Assembly (NCBI RefSeq): GCF_018130825.1
Contig: NZ_JAFCJS010000008.1
Coordinates: 248,001 to 312,000 of the forward strand
From: Bradyrhizobium liaoningense
GTDB taxonomy: Bacteria > Pseudomonadota > Alphaproteobacteria > Rhizobiales > Xanthobacteraceae
Length of the DNA: 64,000 nt
Direction: 5' to 3'
A program made the translations under genes and the position numbers. The stretch's first letter is position 1, and each line of letters starts with the position of its first letter. Under the pieces are notes generated by a model. The model saw only the letters and a program-made list of their open reading frames with translations, ran no database searches and had not been told where the DNA came from. Positions 1-8,740 of this stretch are shown here, in pieces.

Positions 1-448
1 GGACAACGAGATCGGCCGCAAGATCGGCGAGCGCGGCCGCGAGTTCGGCACCAACACCGGGCGGCCCCGCCGCTGCGGCTGGTTCGACGCCGTGCTGGTC
101 CGCCAGGCGGTCCGCACCTGCGGCATCAACGGCCTCGCGCTGACCAAGCTCGACATCCTCGACGGCTTCGATTCGATCGAGGTCTGCACCGGCTACAAGC
201 TCGACGGCGTGGAGATCGACCATTTCCCGGCCGGCGAGGGCGCCCAGGCCCGGGTCGAGCCGATCTACGAGACCATCGAGGGCTGGAAGGAGCCGACCGC
301 CAATGCACGGTCTTGGGCCCAACTGCCGGCCCAGGCCATCAAATATGTCCGCCGGATCGAGGAATTGGTGGGGTGCCCGGTCGCGCTGCTTTCCACCAGC
401 CCCGAACGCGAAGATACTATCCTGGTGCAAAATCCGTTTGAGGCTTAA
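1..448 (+). CDS. purA: Adenylosuccinate synthetase, C-terminal part (cut by window edge)
   Basis: This enzyme joins IMP and aspartate with GTP in the first step from IMP to AMP, in the cytoplasm. The frame is open from base 2, so the start lies left of the window. Family signatures are visible: GTNTGRPRRCGW near the edge, then CGINGLALTKLDILDG, then RSWAQLP, and a C-terminal TSPERED segment; these belong to the nucleotide and aspartate sites. About 148 residues are present of roughly 430 usual for the family. The next gene starts 37 bases downstream on the same strand. Identification is secure; only the 5' end is missing. Confidence 0.97.
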   Translation, partial: DNEIGRKIGERGREFGTNTGRPRRCGWFDAVLVRQAVRTCGINGLALTKLDILDGFDSIEVCTGYKLDGVEIDHFPAGEGAQARVEPIYETIEGWKEPTANARSWAQLPAQAIKYVRRIEELVGCPVALLSTSPEREDTILVQNPFEA

Positions 449-485
449 CGATATCTTACCGGGACGCGCGTATAGTTGAGTAGAA

Positions 486-2105
486 ATGGCTGATTACTAT
501 CCGCTGATCGCCCGCGCTATTGCCGCCCTGGACCCCAACGCTCCCGGCGAAAGCCGTCGCGCGCTCTATGAGCGGGCGCGCACGGCACTGATCGCGCAGC
601 TGCGCAGCGTGCAGCCGCCGCTCTCCGAATCCGAGATCACCCGCGAACGGCTGTCGCTGGAAGAGGCCGTCCGCAAGGTCGAATCAGAGGCGGCCCAGCG
701 TGCCCGCGACGCCTCGCGCCCCGGCGGTGGTGGCGGCGGCCGCAGCACCGGCGGCAGCGGCGATGCCTTCCGTCGCGCCAGCACCCGGGCCACCGAGGCC
801 GGCCCGCCCGCGCCCCAGCCGCGCACCCGTCCGGCCCCGACCCCGCCGCGGGCCGACCGTCCGTCCTTCAACGTCGATGACCAGGGCGATGCCCAGCGTC
901 CGCCGCGCGCGCCGCGTTTCGACGCGCCGCGCCAGCCGGGTCCGCCCGCGCCGCCATCGATGCCGGAACCGCCGGCGCCGCCGCCGGCCGGCCGCGATCG
1001 TGCCGGTGGGCGCCGTCCGCCTGATATCGGACCTCCGCCGGCGCTGCCGCCCGCCCCGGGCGTGCGCGGCTTCCGCGACATCACGGCCGATGCCAACGAT
1101 CTCGGCGGCGCCGCCGCGCAGGCCAACCGCGCCGCACGCCGCACCTACGCCAACGTGCCCTCGCCCTCGCCGGAATTCGACCGGCTCGAGCCGAGCCTGG
1201 AGAATCGCGCCGGCGAGCAGGACGCGCCCTATTCCTACGACGAGTCGATCGAGGAGGCCGAGCGCTACACGCCGCAGCCGCCTTCGCCGCGTCCGCGTAT
1301 CGCGGCCGACCGTGACGCCAAGAAGGCCAAGCGCGCCGGCTCCGCATTCCCGTTCAAGAGCGCGATCGCCGTCGGCATCGTGCTGATCCTGGTCGGCGCC
1401 GGCATCCTCTGGGGCAAGCCGCTGCTGCAGACCGCCACCAACCTGTTCAAGTCCTCGCCGACCCAGGTGGTGGAGGCGCCGAAGGATCCGTCGCAGCCGC
1501 AGAGCAAGCCGAAGATCCCCGACCGCGTCGGCCAGCCCTCGGCGAGCGACCAGCCGGTCGCGCCGGTGGCGCAGAAGGTCGTGCTCTATGACGAGGACCC
1601 GTCCGACCCGAAGGGCAAGCAATATGTCGGCTCGGTGGTGTGGCGGCTCGAACCGATCAAGGCGTCGGGCAACCAGAAGGCCGATGTCGCCGTGCGCGCC
1701 GAGATCGAGATCCCCGACCGCAAGTTCAAGATGACGATGTCGTTCCGCCGCAATACCGACTCCTCGCTACCGGCGAGCCATACTGCGGAGCTGACCTTCA
1801 TCCTGCCGCCGGACTTTCCGGGCGGCAGCGTCTCCAACGTGCCGGGTATCCTGATGAAGTCGAACGAGCAGGCCCGCGGCACGCCGCTCGCCGGCCTCGC
1901 GGTCAAGGTCACCGACGGCTTCTTCCTGGTCGGCCTCTCCAATGTCGACGCCGACCGCGCCCGCAACGTCCAGCTCCTGAAGGAGCGTTCCTGGTTCGAC
2001 GTGCCCCTGGTCTACGCCAACCAGCGCCGCGCCATCATCGCCATCGAGAAGGGCGCCCCCGGCGAGCGCGCCTTCAACGACGCCTTCGCGCAGTGGGGCG
2101 ATTGA
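486..2105 (+). CDS. Proline/alanine-rich single-pass membrane protein of unknown function
   Basis: I do not recognise a named family. The 539-residue protein begins with a short charged helical segment (about residues 1-70), continues with a long low-complexity region rich in Pro, Ala, Arg and Gly (about 75-285), then has one hydrophobic segment at about 291-312 (SAIAVGIVLILVGAGILWG). About 190 C-terminal residues of ordinary composition follow, probably a folded domain outside the membrane. There is no signal peptide, so an N-in/C-out topology is inferred. It follows purA closely and could be cotranscribed. Long open frames on other frames and strands here are artefacts of the GC-rich low-complexity region. 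Confidence 0.85.
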   Translation: MADYYPLIARAIAALDPNAPGESRRALYERARTALIAQLRSVQPPLSESEITRERLSLEEAVRKVESEAAQRARDASRPGGGGGGRSTGGSGDAFRRASTRATEAGPPAPQPRTRPAPTPPRADRPSFNVDDQGDAQRPPRAPRFDAPRQPGPPAPPSMPEPPAPPPAGRDRAGGRRPPDIGPPPALPPAPGVRGFRDITADANDLGGAAAQANRAARRTYANVPSPSPEFDRLEPSLENRAGEQDAPYSYDESIEEAERYTPQPPSPRPRIAADRDAKKAKRAGSAFPFKSAIAVGIVLILVGAGILWGKPLLQTATNLFKSSPTQVVEAPKDPSQPQSKPKIPDRVGQPSASDQPVAPVAQKVVLYDEDPSDPKGKQYVGSVVWRLEPIKASGNQKADVAVRAEIEIPDRKFKMTMSFRRNTDSSLPASHTAELTFILPPDFPGGSVSNVPGILMKSNEQARGTPLAGLAVKVTDGFFLVGLSNVDADRARNVQLLKERSWFDVPLVYANQRRAIIAIEKGAPGERAFNDAFAQWGD

Positions 2106-2114
2106 GGCGCTGCT

Positions 2115-2215
2115 GTCATTCCGGGGCGTGCGAAGCACGAACCCGGAATCCATTGCGCAGCACATGACGTAGAGGAATGGATTCCGGGCTCGCGCTTCGC
2201 GCGCCCCGGAATGAC
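2115..2215. repeat. Intergenic inverted repeat (Bradyrhizobium-type)
   Basis: The outer arms GTCATTCCGGGGCG and CGCCCCGGAATGAC are reverse complements, and inner arms around GGAATCCATT and AATGGATTCC also pair, so the unit can fold into a long imperfect hairpin. It fills the gap between a plus-strand and a minus-strand gene, so it could also serve as a transcription end for both. Confidence 0.8.
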
Positions 2216-2222
2216 CTCCAGC

Positions 2223-2495
2223 CTACTGCGCCGCCGCTTCCCGCTTGCGCGCTGCCGCAGCGGCGGCGTGCTCACGGTCCATCACGGCGCGGCAGCCGGG
2301 GCTGACATGCGCCTTGTTCCGGACCATGCAGGCGGTGATCCGCGGGATGTCGGGGATTTCACTCGAGCACAGCCGCATCGCATCGGCCGAGCACATCTGC
2401 TGCGCTTCGGACGAGAAGGCGAGGCCGGGCGATGTCTGGAGTGCGATGGCAACGGAGAAGGCGAATAGGGAAGCGATGGTCTGAGAGCGTGTCAT
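2223..2495 (-). CDS. Small secreted cysteine-rich protein
   Basis: This 90-residue product has a clear N-terminal signal peptide (hydrophobic run SLFAFSVAIALQ, likely cut after GLA) and so is probably periplasmic. The mature part carries four cysteines in the spacing C-x7-C, then C-x10-C, with the phrases ADAMRLC and ITACMVRNKAHVSPGC. The same layout recurs in the protein at 3022-3264 (RDASRLC; VQSCLQANRAKLSKAC), so the two are paralogues. The tail is Ala/Lys/Arg-rich. Function is unknown; paired cysteines suggest two disulfides. The start is an ATG following the signal peptide logic. Confidence 0.8.
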   Translation of the reverse strand: MTRSQTIASLFAFSVAIALQTSPGLAFSSEAQQMCSADAMRLCSSEIPDIPRITACMVRNKAHVSPGCRAVMDREHAAAAAARKREAAAQ

Positions 2496-2752
2496 GAAGG
2501 ATAGGTCCCCGAGTTCCCGTGGGCTTGAGCCGCTTGATTTTGGGGCGCCGCACGCGGCTTGATCTGCCGCATGTCACAGCCTTCACGCCGGGATCCTAGT
2601 CCCGCATGTGGTCGCTCGATTACTTGGTGTCGAATCGAAAGTGCTGCGCCGCCCGAGCGAAGTATGCGCCATTGTCACGGGCCTGCAATGGTCATCGCAA
2701 AGGAATTCGCAATTGTTGCGCGCACGTCACGCAGCAAACGGCGCTACGCGAT

Positions 2753-2983
2753 TCAAATCAGCCGGTCGGATGATGCGCTCGCCTGTTCCGCTTCATCGGC
2801 ACCCAGCGAAGCGGCATGTTCCTCGACCGCCGTGACGCCCTTCGCGGTGAGCTCGAACAGATCGCCGTCCTTCATCACGTAGCCGCCGGCGATCAGCTCG
2901 CCGATCTTGCCCTGCCGGTCGTCGGCGAAGGCAATGGACTGGCTGATGTCCCTGAGGATCGAGAGTTGTTCGTCGCGCAGCAT
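2753..2983 (-). CDS. Small conserved hypothetical protein, possibly winged-helix-like
   Basis: I chose the ATG at 2983 because it has a GGAGAG ribosome site just upstream; a longer frame to 3055 would run into the neighbouring gene. The 76-residue product reads MLRDEQLSIL..., with the middle segment KIGELIAGGYVMKDGDLFELTAKG resembling the recognition helix and wing of small helix-turn-helix proteins. The C-terminus is acidic and Ser/Ala-rich. No name can be given. It sits between the two cysteine-rich secreted proteins, all on the minus strand. Confidence 0.65.
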   Translation of the reverse strand: MLRDEQLSILRDISQSIAFADDRQGKIGELIAGGYVMKDGDLFELTAKGVTAVEEHAASLGADEAEQASASSDRLI

Positions 2984-3021
2984 GGCTTCACTCTCCGTTC
3001 GCAGGAACGTCTTTTCGATCC

Positions 3022-3264
3022 TCACATGCCGTGGCTGGCGAACACCTTGCTGCATGCTTTCGACAGCTTGGCCCGGTTGGCCTGCAGGCAGCTCTGCACT
3101 GCACCGTCATTGCCGAGTTCCTTGCGGCACAGCCGCGACGCATCGCGCGAGCAGGCGTTCTGCTCCTGCGGCGTGCCCATGTGGCCCTGGGCGATAGCGG
3201 GTGCGCCAGGCAGGCCGCTCAGGGCGACCAGCGTGATCGTCGCCAGACAAAATTTACGGGACAT
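3022..3264 (-). CDS. Small secreted cysteine-rich protein, paralogue of 2223-2495
   Basis: The 80-residue product begins with a typical Sec signal peptide (MSRKFCLATITLVALSGLPG, cut near AIAQ). Four mature-part cysteines match the spacing of the 2223-2495 protein, including the xxLC and C(L/M)xxN(R/K)A motifs. It is predicted to be periplasmic with two disulfides. The function is unknown. The two paralogues flank one small gene on the same strand, which suggests a local duplication followed by divergence. Confidence 0.8.
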   Translation of the reverse strand: MSRKFCLATITLVALSGLPGAPAIAQGHMGTPQEQNACSRDASRLCRKELGNDGAVQSCLQANRAKLSKACSKVFASHGM

Positions 3265-3409
3265 CGGCGGCTCCAGTCCGGCTGGGATGATTTCCAGGTC
3301 CTGTCTGAACTCGTCGCCTTGCCACTTGTTCCGCTAGAAGGCGGCCGCCGCCCCGCTGTTCAAGGTTCCCGCGGCGCTGCTATAACGGGGCGGCGTGTGA
3401 GGGTATTTG

Positions 3410-3835
3410 ATGAAACGCTATCTGGTGTTTGCGCTGGTCGGCCCGTTCGTCGGCGGGTTCCTGCTGCTGCTGACGACGACTTATCAGTCCGGTTATTGGG
3501 CCCAGACCAGTCTCGGCGAGGTCGGCAAGCTGTTCGTGGTTTTCTTCAAGACCCTGCAATACAGCTATCTGTTCGGCTTCCTGCCCTCGCTGATGATCGG
3601 CGCGGTCGACGACATCCTGATCCATATCCGCCGGATCGGCCCGGCCTTGCGGATGCTCCTCGTCGGCCTGTTCGCCTTCGTGCTGGCCTCGCTGACCTAC
3701 AGCTCGCGCGGGCCGGATTCGGGCGTCGTGCAATTCATCCTGTACGGCATGGTCGGCTTCGTGCCGTCGGTGATTTCCTCCTGGCTCGTGCATAGGTATG
3801 TCGAGGAGCCGCAATCCGCGGCGGCGCCGACCTGA
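3410..3835 (+). CDS. Small integral membrane protein of unknown function
   Basis: A 141-residue protein with about four hydrophobic segments: residues 4-24, a weaker one around 45-65, 78-98 and 105-125. It begins with ATG at 3410; the TTG just before it is less likely. There is no catalytic motif that I can see. Composition and topology resemble a family of short membrane proteins found in Bradyrhizobium, but I cannot assign a role. The next gene follows 61 bases downstream on the same strand, so the two may be cotranscribed. Confidence 0.75.
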   Translation: MKRYLVFALVGPFVGGFLLLLTTTYQSGYWAQTSLGEVGKLFVVFFKTLQYSYLFGFLPSLMIGAVDDILIHIRRIGPALRMLLVGLFAFVLASLTYSSRGPDSGVVQFILYGMVGFVPSVISSWLVHRYVEEPQSAAAPT

Positions 3836-3896
3836 ACGCGCGGCGTTCGGGCGCGGTGCAGCAACCTCCGCCGCGTTGGCGCGTTTCGCTCAGGTT

Positions 3897-4430
3897 ATGA
3901 CCATGTCCGACGACGACATTCTTGTGCCCCGCAAGTCCCGTTCCGGGAGCCGTTCGCGCACGGGCAGTGAAGCGCGCGGACCGATCATCGACCAGGAAGG
4001 GCATGAGATCCGCCCGGAGACGCTCGACCAGGGCTTTCGCGAGTTTCGCTTCGAGTTCGGCAAGGACAATCCGTTCGGCAATCTGACGCGCGAGCAGCGC
4101 ATCGCCCGGCTCGAGGCCATCGCAAAACTGCTCGACGTCGCCTTCATCCTGCCCGGCACCAACATCCGCTACGGCATCGACGGGCTGATCGGGCTGATCC
4201 CCGTGGTCGGCGACATCATCACGACCGCGATCTCGCTGTGGCTGGTGCGCGAGGCGAGGGCGCTGGGCGCGCCCTGGTACATCACCGCGCGCATGCTCGG
4301 CAATGTCGCGGTCGACGGCGTGGTCGGCATGGTCCCGTTCGCGGGCGATGCCTTCGACGTCATGTTCCGCGCCAACATGCGCAACGTCCGCCTGCTCCGC
4401 CGCTGGCTCGACAAGCAGCCGCGGATTTGA
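3897..4430 (+). CDS. DUF4112-type membrane protein
   Basis: The 177-residue protein has a charged N-terminal half and then the glycine-rich membrane block typical of DUF4112: DVAFILPGTNIRYGIDGLIGLIPVVGD, then a second half repeating the theme with VDGVVGMVPFAGDAFDVMF, ending in an Asn/Arg-rich helix. Two to three membrane spans are expected. The start ATG at 3897 (or 3903) follows AGG at 3892-3894; a longer frame from 3798 overlaps the upstream gene and is less likely. The family is widespread in bacteria but has no established function. Confidence 0.82.
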   Translation: MTMSDDDILVPRKSRSGSRSRTGSEARGPIIDQEGHEIRPETLDQGFREFRFEFGKDNPFGNLTREQRIARLEAIAKLLDVAFILPGTNIRYGIDGLIGLIPVVGDIITTAISLWLVREARALGAPWYITARMLGNVAVDGVVGMVPFAGDAFDVMFRANMRNVRLLRRWLDKQPRI

Positions 4431-4457
4431 GGCTTCTTCGCCTCTCCCCCGCTCCTG

Positions 4458-4608
4458 TCTCGTGTCCCGGACGCGCTGCGGCGCGTAGTGCCGCTGCGCA
4501 GAGCCGGGACCCAGAACCCAAGAGAGGTCGGGGAGGCCGTGGATGTGTGGGCCCCGGCTCTGCAGCGCACCGCTAAGGGAGCGCTGCGCTGCGTCCGGGG
4601 CACGAGAG
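4458..4608. repeat. Intergenic inverted repeat (Bradyrhizobium-type)
   Basis: The arms TCTCGTGTCCCGGACGC and GCGTCCGGGGCACGAGA are near-perfect reverse complements, with inner GAGCCGGGACCC / GGGCCCCGGCTC arms. It occupies most of the gap between two convergent genes. Confidence 0.8.
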
Positions 4609-4714
4609 TCTTCGCCCCTCTCCCGCAAGCGAGATAGCGCTCCCCGAAAACGCAAAAAGCGCGACGGCCTTTCGGCCATCGCGCCTTCCGCGCACATCGG
4701 AGCTTGGCGAAAAC

Positions 4715-5008
4715 TTACGCCGCGTCGGCGTCGGTCTCGGCGGCCGGGGCCGGCCGGGGGCGGCGGGGCAGCGGGAAGGCTTCGCTCTCATAGAGCGAGC
4801 GGATGCCGTTCTGGTCAAAGCGCGCTTCCTCGACCTGGAGATAGGCGCCGTTCAGCGAATCCGTCGGCAACTGCTCCATCGCGAACTGCACGGCTTCGGC
4901 CGCAGTGCCGAACCGGCGATAGGTGAAGCCGGCGCGCTTCTTCTTGCGGATCGCAGCGGGGAAGAGTTCGGCGGAAGTGTTGAAGTTGAACGGACGCAGT
5001 GGACGCAT
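4715..5008 (-). CDS. Small conserved basic protein of unknown function
   Basis: A 97-residue protein starting at ATG 5008 (a TTG six bases upstream is the only alternative nearby). The N-terminus MRPLRPFNFNTSAELFPA is followed by a basic patch KKKRAGFTYRRF, an amphipathic helix AAEAVQFAMEQLP and a Pro/Ala/Asp-rich tail. There is no signal peptide or membrane span. I recall this type of protein from Bradyrhizobium genomes, always without a function. No partner genes are apparent. Confidence 0.75.
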   Translation of the reverse strand: MRPLRPFNFNTSAELFPAAIRKKKRAGFTYRRFGTAAEAVQFAMEQLPTDSLNGAYLQVEEARFDQNGIRSLYESEAFPLPRRPRPAPAAETDADAA

Positions 5009-5221
5009 GGTCAAAGACCTCGTGATCTCTCTGGGGCTTTAAGCGCGTGGGGTTTGGGAGGGCAGGGGCCACACTCGAGCCAGCCCGCCGCACATGTCAT
5101 TTTCGTCCCCTAATATAGGCCGTTTTGACAGAAATGCGACCCCTGCGATGCGAGATGATGAATCCGTGCATGGCAGCCCCGCGGCCGCACAAATGCAAGT
5201 TATTTCAATGGCTTATATGGT

Positions 5222-5386
5222 TTAAACTTTGCCAGCGAGCAGCAGCACGATCAGCACCACCAGAACGACCCCGCCGATGCCCATGCCGGAATGGCCGAGG
5301 CCATAGCCGTAGCCGCCGAACCGGCCGGACAGGCCGCCGACGAGATAGATGATCACGAGGATGATCAGGACGGTCCCAAGGGTCAT
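5222..5386 (-). CDS. DUF3309-type short membrane protein
   Basis: A 54-residue protein: MTLGTVLIILVIIYLVGG forms one span, a glycine/tyrosine-rich turn follows (GRFGGYGYGLGHSGMG), and a second span IGGVVLVVLIVLLLAGKV ends the chain. This is the usual layout and length of the DUF3309 family. The start is ATG 5386; a longer frame upstream lacks membrane-protein character and overlaps msrB. Function is unknown; such peptides are common in rhizobia. Confidence 0.85.
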   Translation of the reverse strand: MTLGTVLIILVIIYLVGGLSGRFGGYGYGLGHSGMGIGGVVLVVLIVLLLAGKV

Positions 5387-5493
5387 GGCTTCCTCCCTGG
5401 CGGGCCGCCGAAATGCGCTAGTCGGCGCACCGCCAGGGAAGAAAAGCACATCGCGCCACCGGGTTCCATGGGGGAACCCGACGGCGCGCTGGG

Positions 5494-5913
5494 TTATTTG
5501 GGCTCGAGCTTCAGCGCCGCTGAGTTGATGCAGTAGCGCAGGCCGGTCGGGCCGGGGCCGTCGGGGAAGACGTGGCCGAGATGGCCGCTGCATTTGGAGC
5601 AGAGCACCTCGGTGCGGATCATGCCGTGGCTGACATCGCGCTCCTCGTCGATATGGGTCTCGACTGCGGGCGCGGTGAAGCTCGGCCAGCCGCAGCCGGA
5701 ATCGAACTTGGCATCGGACTCGAACAGCACATTGCCGCAGCCGGCGCAGACGTAAGTGCCGGCACGGTGATCGTGCTCATATTCGCCCGTGAAGGGACGC
5801 TCGGTCGCCTTCTCGCGCAGCACCGCGTACTGCATCGGCGTCAGCTCGCGCCGCCACTGCTCTTCGCTCTTGATGACCTTGTCGTCGGTGGTTTTCGCCT
5901 TGGTGTCGGGCAT
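5494..5913 (-). CDS. msrB: Peptide-methionine (R)-S-oxide reductase
   Basis: MsrB reduces the R form of methionine sulfoxide in proteins. The 139-residue chain shows the two zinc-binding CxxC pairs (C56/C59 and C105/C108), the signature GCGWPSF (about 73-79), HLGHVF (111-116) and the catalytic cysteine C128 in RYCINSAAL. There is no signal peptide, so it should act in the cytoplasm. It lies 45 bases downstream of msrA on the same strand, so the two stereospecific reductases probably form one operon serving different compartments. Confidence 0.96.
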   Translation of the reverse strand: MPDTKAKTTDDKVIKSEEQWRRELTPMQYAVLREKATERPFTGEYEHDHRAGTYVCAGCGNVLFESDAKFDSGCGWPSFTAPAVETHIDEERDVSHGMIRTEVLCSKCSGHLGHVFPDGPGPTGLRYCINSAALKLEPK

Positions 5914-5958
5914 GGGTCTCCCGTTTCTTCGATGATCTTGCGTTCGGTGATCTTGCGA

Positions 5959-6663
5959 TCAGTTGGTGGCCTTGCTGGCACTCACCAGCGTCGGCTTCTC
6001 GATGTAGTTATCCGCGAACAGCTTTTTCAGGTTCTCGACCTTGGGCAGGTCGTTATAGGCGATGTAGGGCTGGTTCGGGTGCAGCGTCAGATAGTCCTGG
6101 TGGTAGGCCTCCGCCGGATAGAACGCCTCCAGCGCGCCGACCTTGGTCACGATCGGCTTGCCGAACACCTTGGCGCCGTTGAGCTGGGCGATATAGGCCT
6201 CCGCGACCTTCTTCTGCTCGTCGGAGGTGGTGAAGATCGCCGAGCGATATTGCGTGCCGATGTCCGGGCCCTGGCGGTTGAGCTGGGTCGGGTCGTGCAC
6301 CACCGAGAAGTAGATCTGGAGGATCTTTCCGTAGGAGATCTTCTTCGGATCGTACTTGATCTCGACCGATTCCGCGTGGCCGGTGCGGCCGCTCGAGACG
6401 GTCTGATAGTCGGCGGTCGCCTTGGTGCCGCCGGCATAGCCGGAGACCGCGTTGACCACGCCGGCGGTGTGCTGGAAGACGCCCTGCACACCCCAGAAGC
6501 AGCCGCCGGCGATCACCGCGGTCTGGATGCCGCTCGCGGGCGCTGCGTCCACGGCGGGGGCGGGGATCACCACCGCCTCCTCGGCGGCACGCGACGGCAC
6601 GGCAAAGGCCAGTGTCGCGGCGGCGGTGGCGGCGAGCAGGGTCAGGAGGGCAGGACGGCGCAT
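5959..6663 (-). CDS. msrA: Peptide-methionine (S)-S-oxide reductase, secreted
   Basis: MsrA reduces the S form of methionine sulfoxide. I start it at ATG 6663 (234 residues), which gives a clean signal peptide (MRRPALLTLLAATAAATLAF) and makes it periplasmic or lipid-free exported. The catalytic motif GGCFWG places the nucleophile at C55; the HAESVEIKYDP and GTQYRSAIF blocks are intact. An upstream in-frame ATG (6711) would bury the signal peptide and is less likely. It is followed by msrB. The mix of an exported MsrA and a cytoplasmic MsrB is worth noting. Confidence 0.95.
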   Translation of the reverse strand: MRRPALLTLLAATAAATLAFAVPSRAAEEAVVIPAPAVDAAPASGIQTAVIAGGCFWGVQGVFQHTAGVVNAVSGYAGGTKATADYQTVSSGRTGHAESVEIKYDPKKISYGKILQIYFSVVHDPTQLNRQGPDIGTQYRSAIFTTSDEQKKVAEAYIAQLNGAKVFGKPIVTKVGALEAFYPAEAYHQDYLTLHPNQPYIAYNDLPKVENLKKLFADNYIEKPTLVSASKATN

Positions 6664-6912
6664 GGCGGAGCCTCTTTGGCGGAAGGTGAGACAGTCTAGG
6701 TCGGTTGGCACCGGGCGAACAGCCTGCCCGGCCGCATTTCAGTCACTGGAGATACGGGGACAGGGATCGATTGTTACGCCGATACGGACACGAGTCTGTG
6801 AAAGAAGCGGGCTGAGACAGCCGGCTTGGCAGGGTTGGGAACTCCGCGGTAGATGAACCCGCGCCATCGAAGATAGACCTAGAAAAGTGGTGGCTGGAGC
6901 TGGCCTGACAAC

Positions 6913-8598
6913 ATGCTGCGCGTCGTTTCCCTGACCTTCGTCACTCTGATCGCCAGTGTCGCGATCGCCACGGCAGATCAAGTCAGCGACGATCTCGCCC
7001 TCTGCCGCGACCGCCAGGCGGACATGCAGGCCCGCGCACCGGCCTGCGACAATCTGCTCAACGCCGATCGCGTGACCGGCAAGGACAAGGCCATCGCACT
7101 GTCGGTGCGCGGCAATACCCTGATCAACAAGCGCGACTACGTCCACGCCATCGAGGCCCTGTCCATGGCCATCGATCTCGATCCTGACTACGCCATTGCG
7201 CTCAACCTGCGCGGCCTCGCCTATGAGCGCAAGGGCCAGGACGACCTCGCGATGGCCGACTACAACCTCGCGCTCCAGAAGCGGCCGACCTACGGTGTCC
7301 CCTACAACAATCGCGGCGTCATCCAATTGCGCAGGGGCGCACTGCAAAGCGCGCTCGACGATTTCAACCTGTCGATCAAATATACGCCGAAATTCCTGCT
7401 CGGCTGGACCAATCGTGCCCGCGTGCGCACGCTGATGAAGGATTTCAACGGCGCGATCGCCGATTTTGCCGAGGCCGACAAGATCGATCCCACCGCACCG
7501 CAGATCGCCAGCAACCGCTGCATCACCTGGGGCATGATGGGCAAGTATGAGCAGGCCTTTGCCGACTGCAACGGTCTGATCGAGCGGCAGCCGAGAAACG
7601 TGTACGTGATCAACAATCGCGCCGATGTCAGCATGATGAAGGGCGACCTCGACGCCGCGCTGAAGGACTACAACACGGCGATCGAGATCAATCCGAACAA
7701 TGTCCGGGCACATTCCGGCCGCGGCCAGATCTACGAGCGGAAGAAGGATCTCGCCCAGGCTCGCGCCGACTATCGTGCGGCGGCCTACTCGCTGACGAGG
7801 TTCGACGAGATCGACGTCGCGCGCGCCCGCGCCATCGCGCAGGAGCGGCTCGCCGCGCTGACGCCGCAAGCGCCGGCGGGCGCGCCCGGCGGGCGCCGCG
7901 TCGCGCTCGTGATCGGCAACGGCGCCTACAAGAACGTCCACGCTCTGCCCAATCCGCCGCGCGACTCGAAATTGATTGCGAGCGTGCTGAAGGATGTCGG
8001 CTTCCAGACCGTGATCTCGGTCAGCGATCTCACCCGCGACAAGTTCTTCGACGCGCTGAAGACTTTCGCGGAAGAAGCGGAGAAGGCCGACTGGGCCGTG
8101 GTCTATTACGCCGGCCATGGTTTTGAGATCGGCGGGGTGAACTATCTCGTTCCAGTCGATGCCAAGCTCGCCGCCGACAAGGACGCCGAGACGCAGGCGG
8201 TCGCGCTGGAGCAGGTCATCGCCGCGGTCGGTGCTGCGCGAAAAATGCGTCTGGTGGTGCTGGATGCCTGCCGCGACAATCCGTTCGCGCCGACCATGCA
8301 GCGCACGCTGTCATTGAAGCTGGTCGACAAGGGCTTTTCCAACATCGAACCCGGCGCCGGCTTCATGGTGGTCTATGCTGCCAAGCACGGCGAGACCGCG
8401 ATGGACGGCGACGGGGCCGCCAACAGCCCGTTCGCCACCGCGCTCGCCCGCGAGATCAAGGAGCCGAAGGTCGAGATCCGAAAGCTGTTCGACATCATCC
8501 GCGACGACGTCTGGGCCGCGACCAAGCACGAGCAGCAGCCGTTCACCTACGGCTCGCCGCCGGGGCGGGAGGATTTTTATTTCGTGGCGGGTAAATAG
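6913..8598 (+). CDS. Exported TPR protein with C-terminal caspase (C14) domain
   Basis: The 561-residue protein has a signal peptide (MLRVVSLTFVTLIASVAIA), then about six TPR units (residues 60-290; for example ALNLRGLAYERKG, PYNNRGVIQLRRG, RAHSGRGQIYERK). A caspase-like domain follows from about 325 (RVALVIGNGAYKN). The catalytic dyad is present: His402 in YYAGHG and Cys453 in DACRDNPF. It is probably a periplasmic, Arg/Lys-type orthocaspase whose TPRs bind a partner or substrate. It stands alone, with a 249-base gap upstream that should hold its promoter. Substrate unknown. Confidence 0.92.
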   Translation: MLRVVSLTFVTLIASVAIATADQVSDDLALCRDRQADMQARAPACDNLLNADRVTGKDKAIALSVRGNTLINKRDYVHAIEALSMAIDLDPDYAIALNLRGLAYERKGQDDLAMADYNLALQKRPTYGVPYNNRGVIQLRRGALQSALDDFNLSIKYTPKFLLGWTNRARVRTLMKDFNGAIADFAEADKIDPTAPQIASNRCITWGMMGKYEQAFADCNGLIERQPRNVYVINNRADVSMMKGDLDAALKDYNTAIEINPNNVRAHSGRGQIYERKKDLAQARADYRAAAYSLTRFDEIDVARARAIAQERLAALTPQAPAGAPGGRRVALVIGNGAYKNVHALPNPPRDSKLIASVLKDVGFQTVISVSDLTRDKFFDALKTFAEEAEKADWAVVYYAGHGFEIGGVNYLVPVDAKLAADKDAETQAVALEQVIAAVGAARKMRLVVLDACRDNPFAPTMQRTLSLKLVDKGFSNIEPGAGFMVVYAAKHGETAMDGDGAANSPFATALAREIKEPKVEIRKLFDIIRDDVWAATKHEQQPFTYGSPPGREDFYFVAGK

Positions 8599-8639
8599 GC
8601 TGCCGGTGTGACGCGACGGCGGTACCTCATTCTCGGTAC

Positions 8640-8734
8640 CGTAGGGTGGGCAAAGCGAAGCGTGCCCACGCGTTTTATTCTGCTTATGGAGAGAGATCGT
8701 GGGCACGGCGCTGCGCGCCTTTGCCCACCCTACG
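8640..8734. repeat. Intergenic inverted repeat (Bradyrhizobium-type)
   Basis: Arms CGTAGGGTGGGCAAAG and CTTTGCCCACCCTACG pair perfectly, with further complementarity inside (GCGTGCCCACG / CGTGGGCACGGC). It lies between convergent genes. Confidence 0.85.
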
Positions 8735-8740
8735 GCAGCG

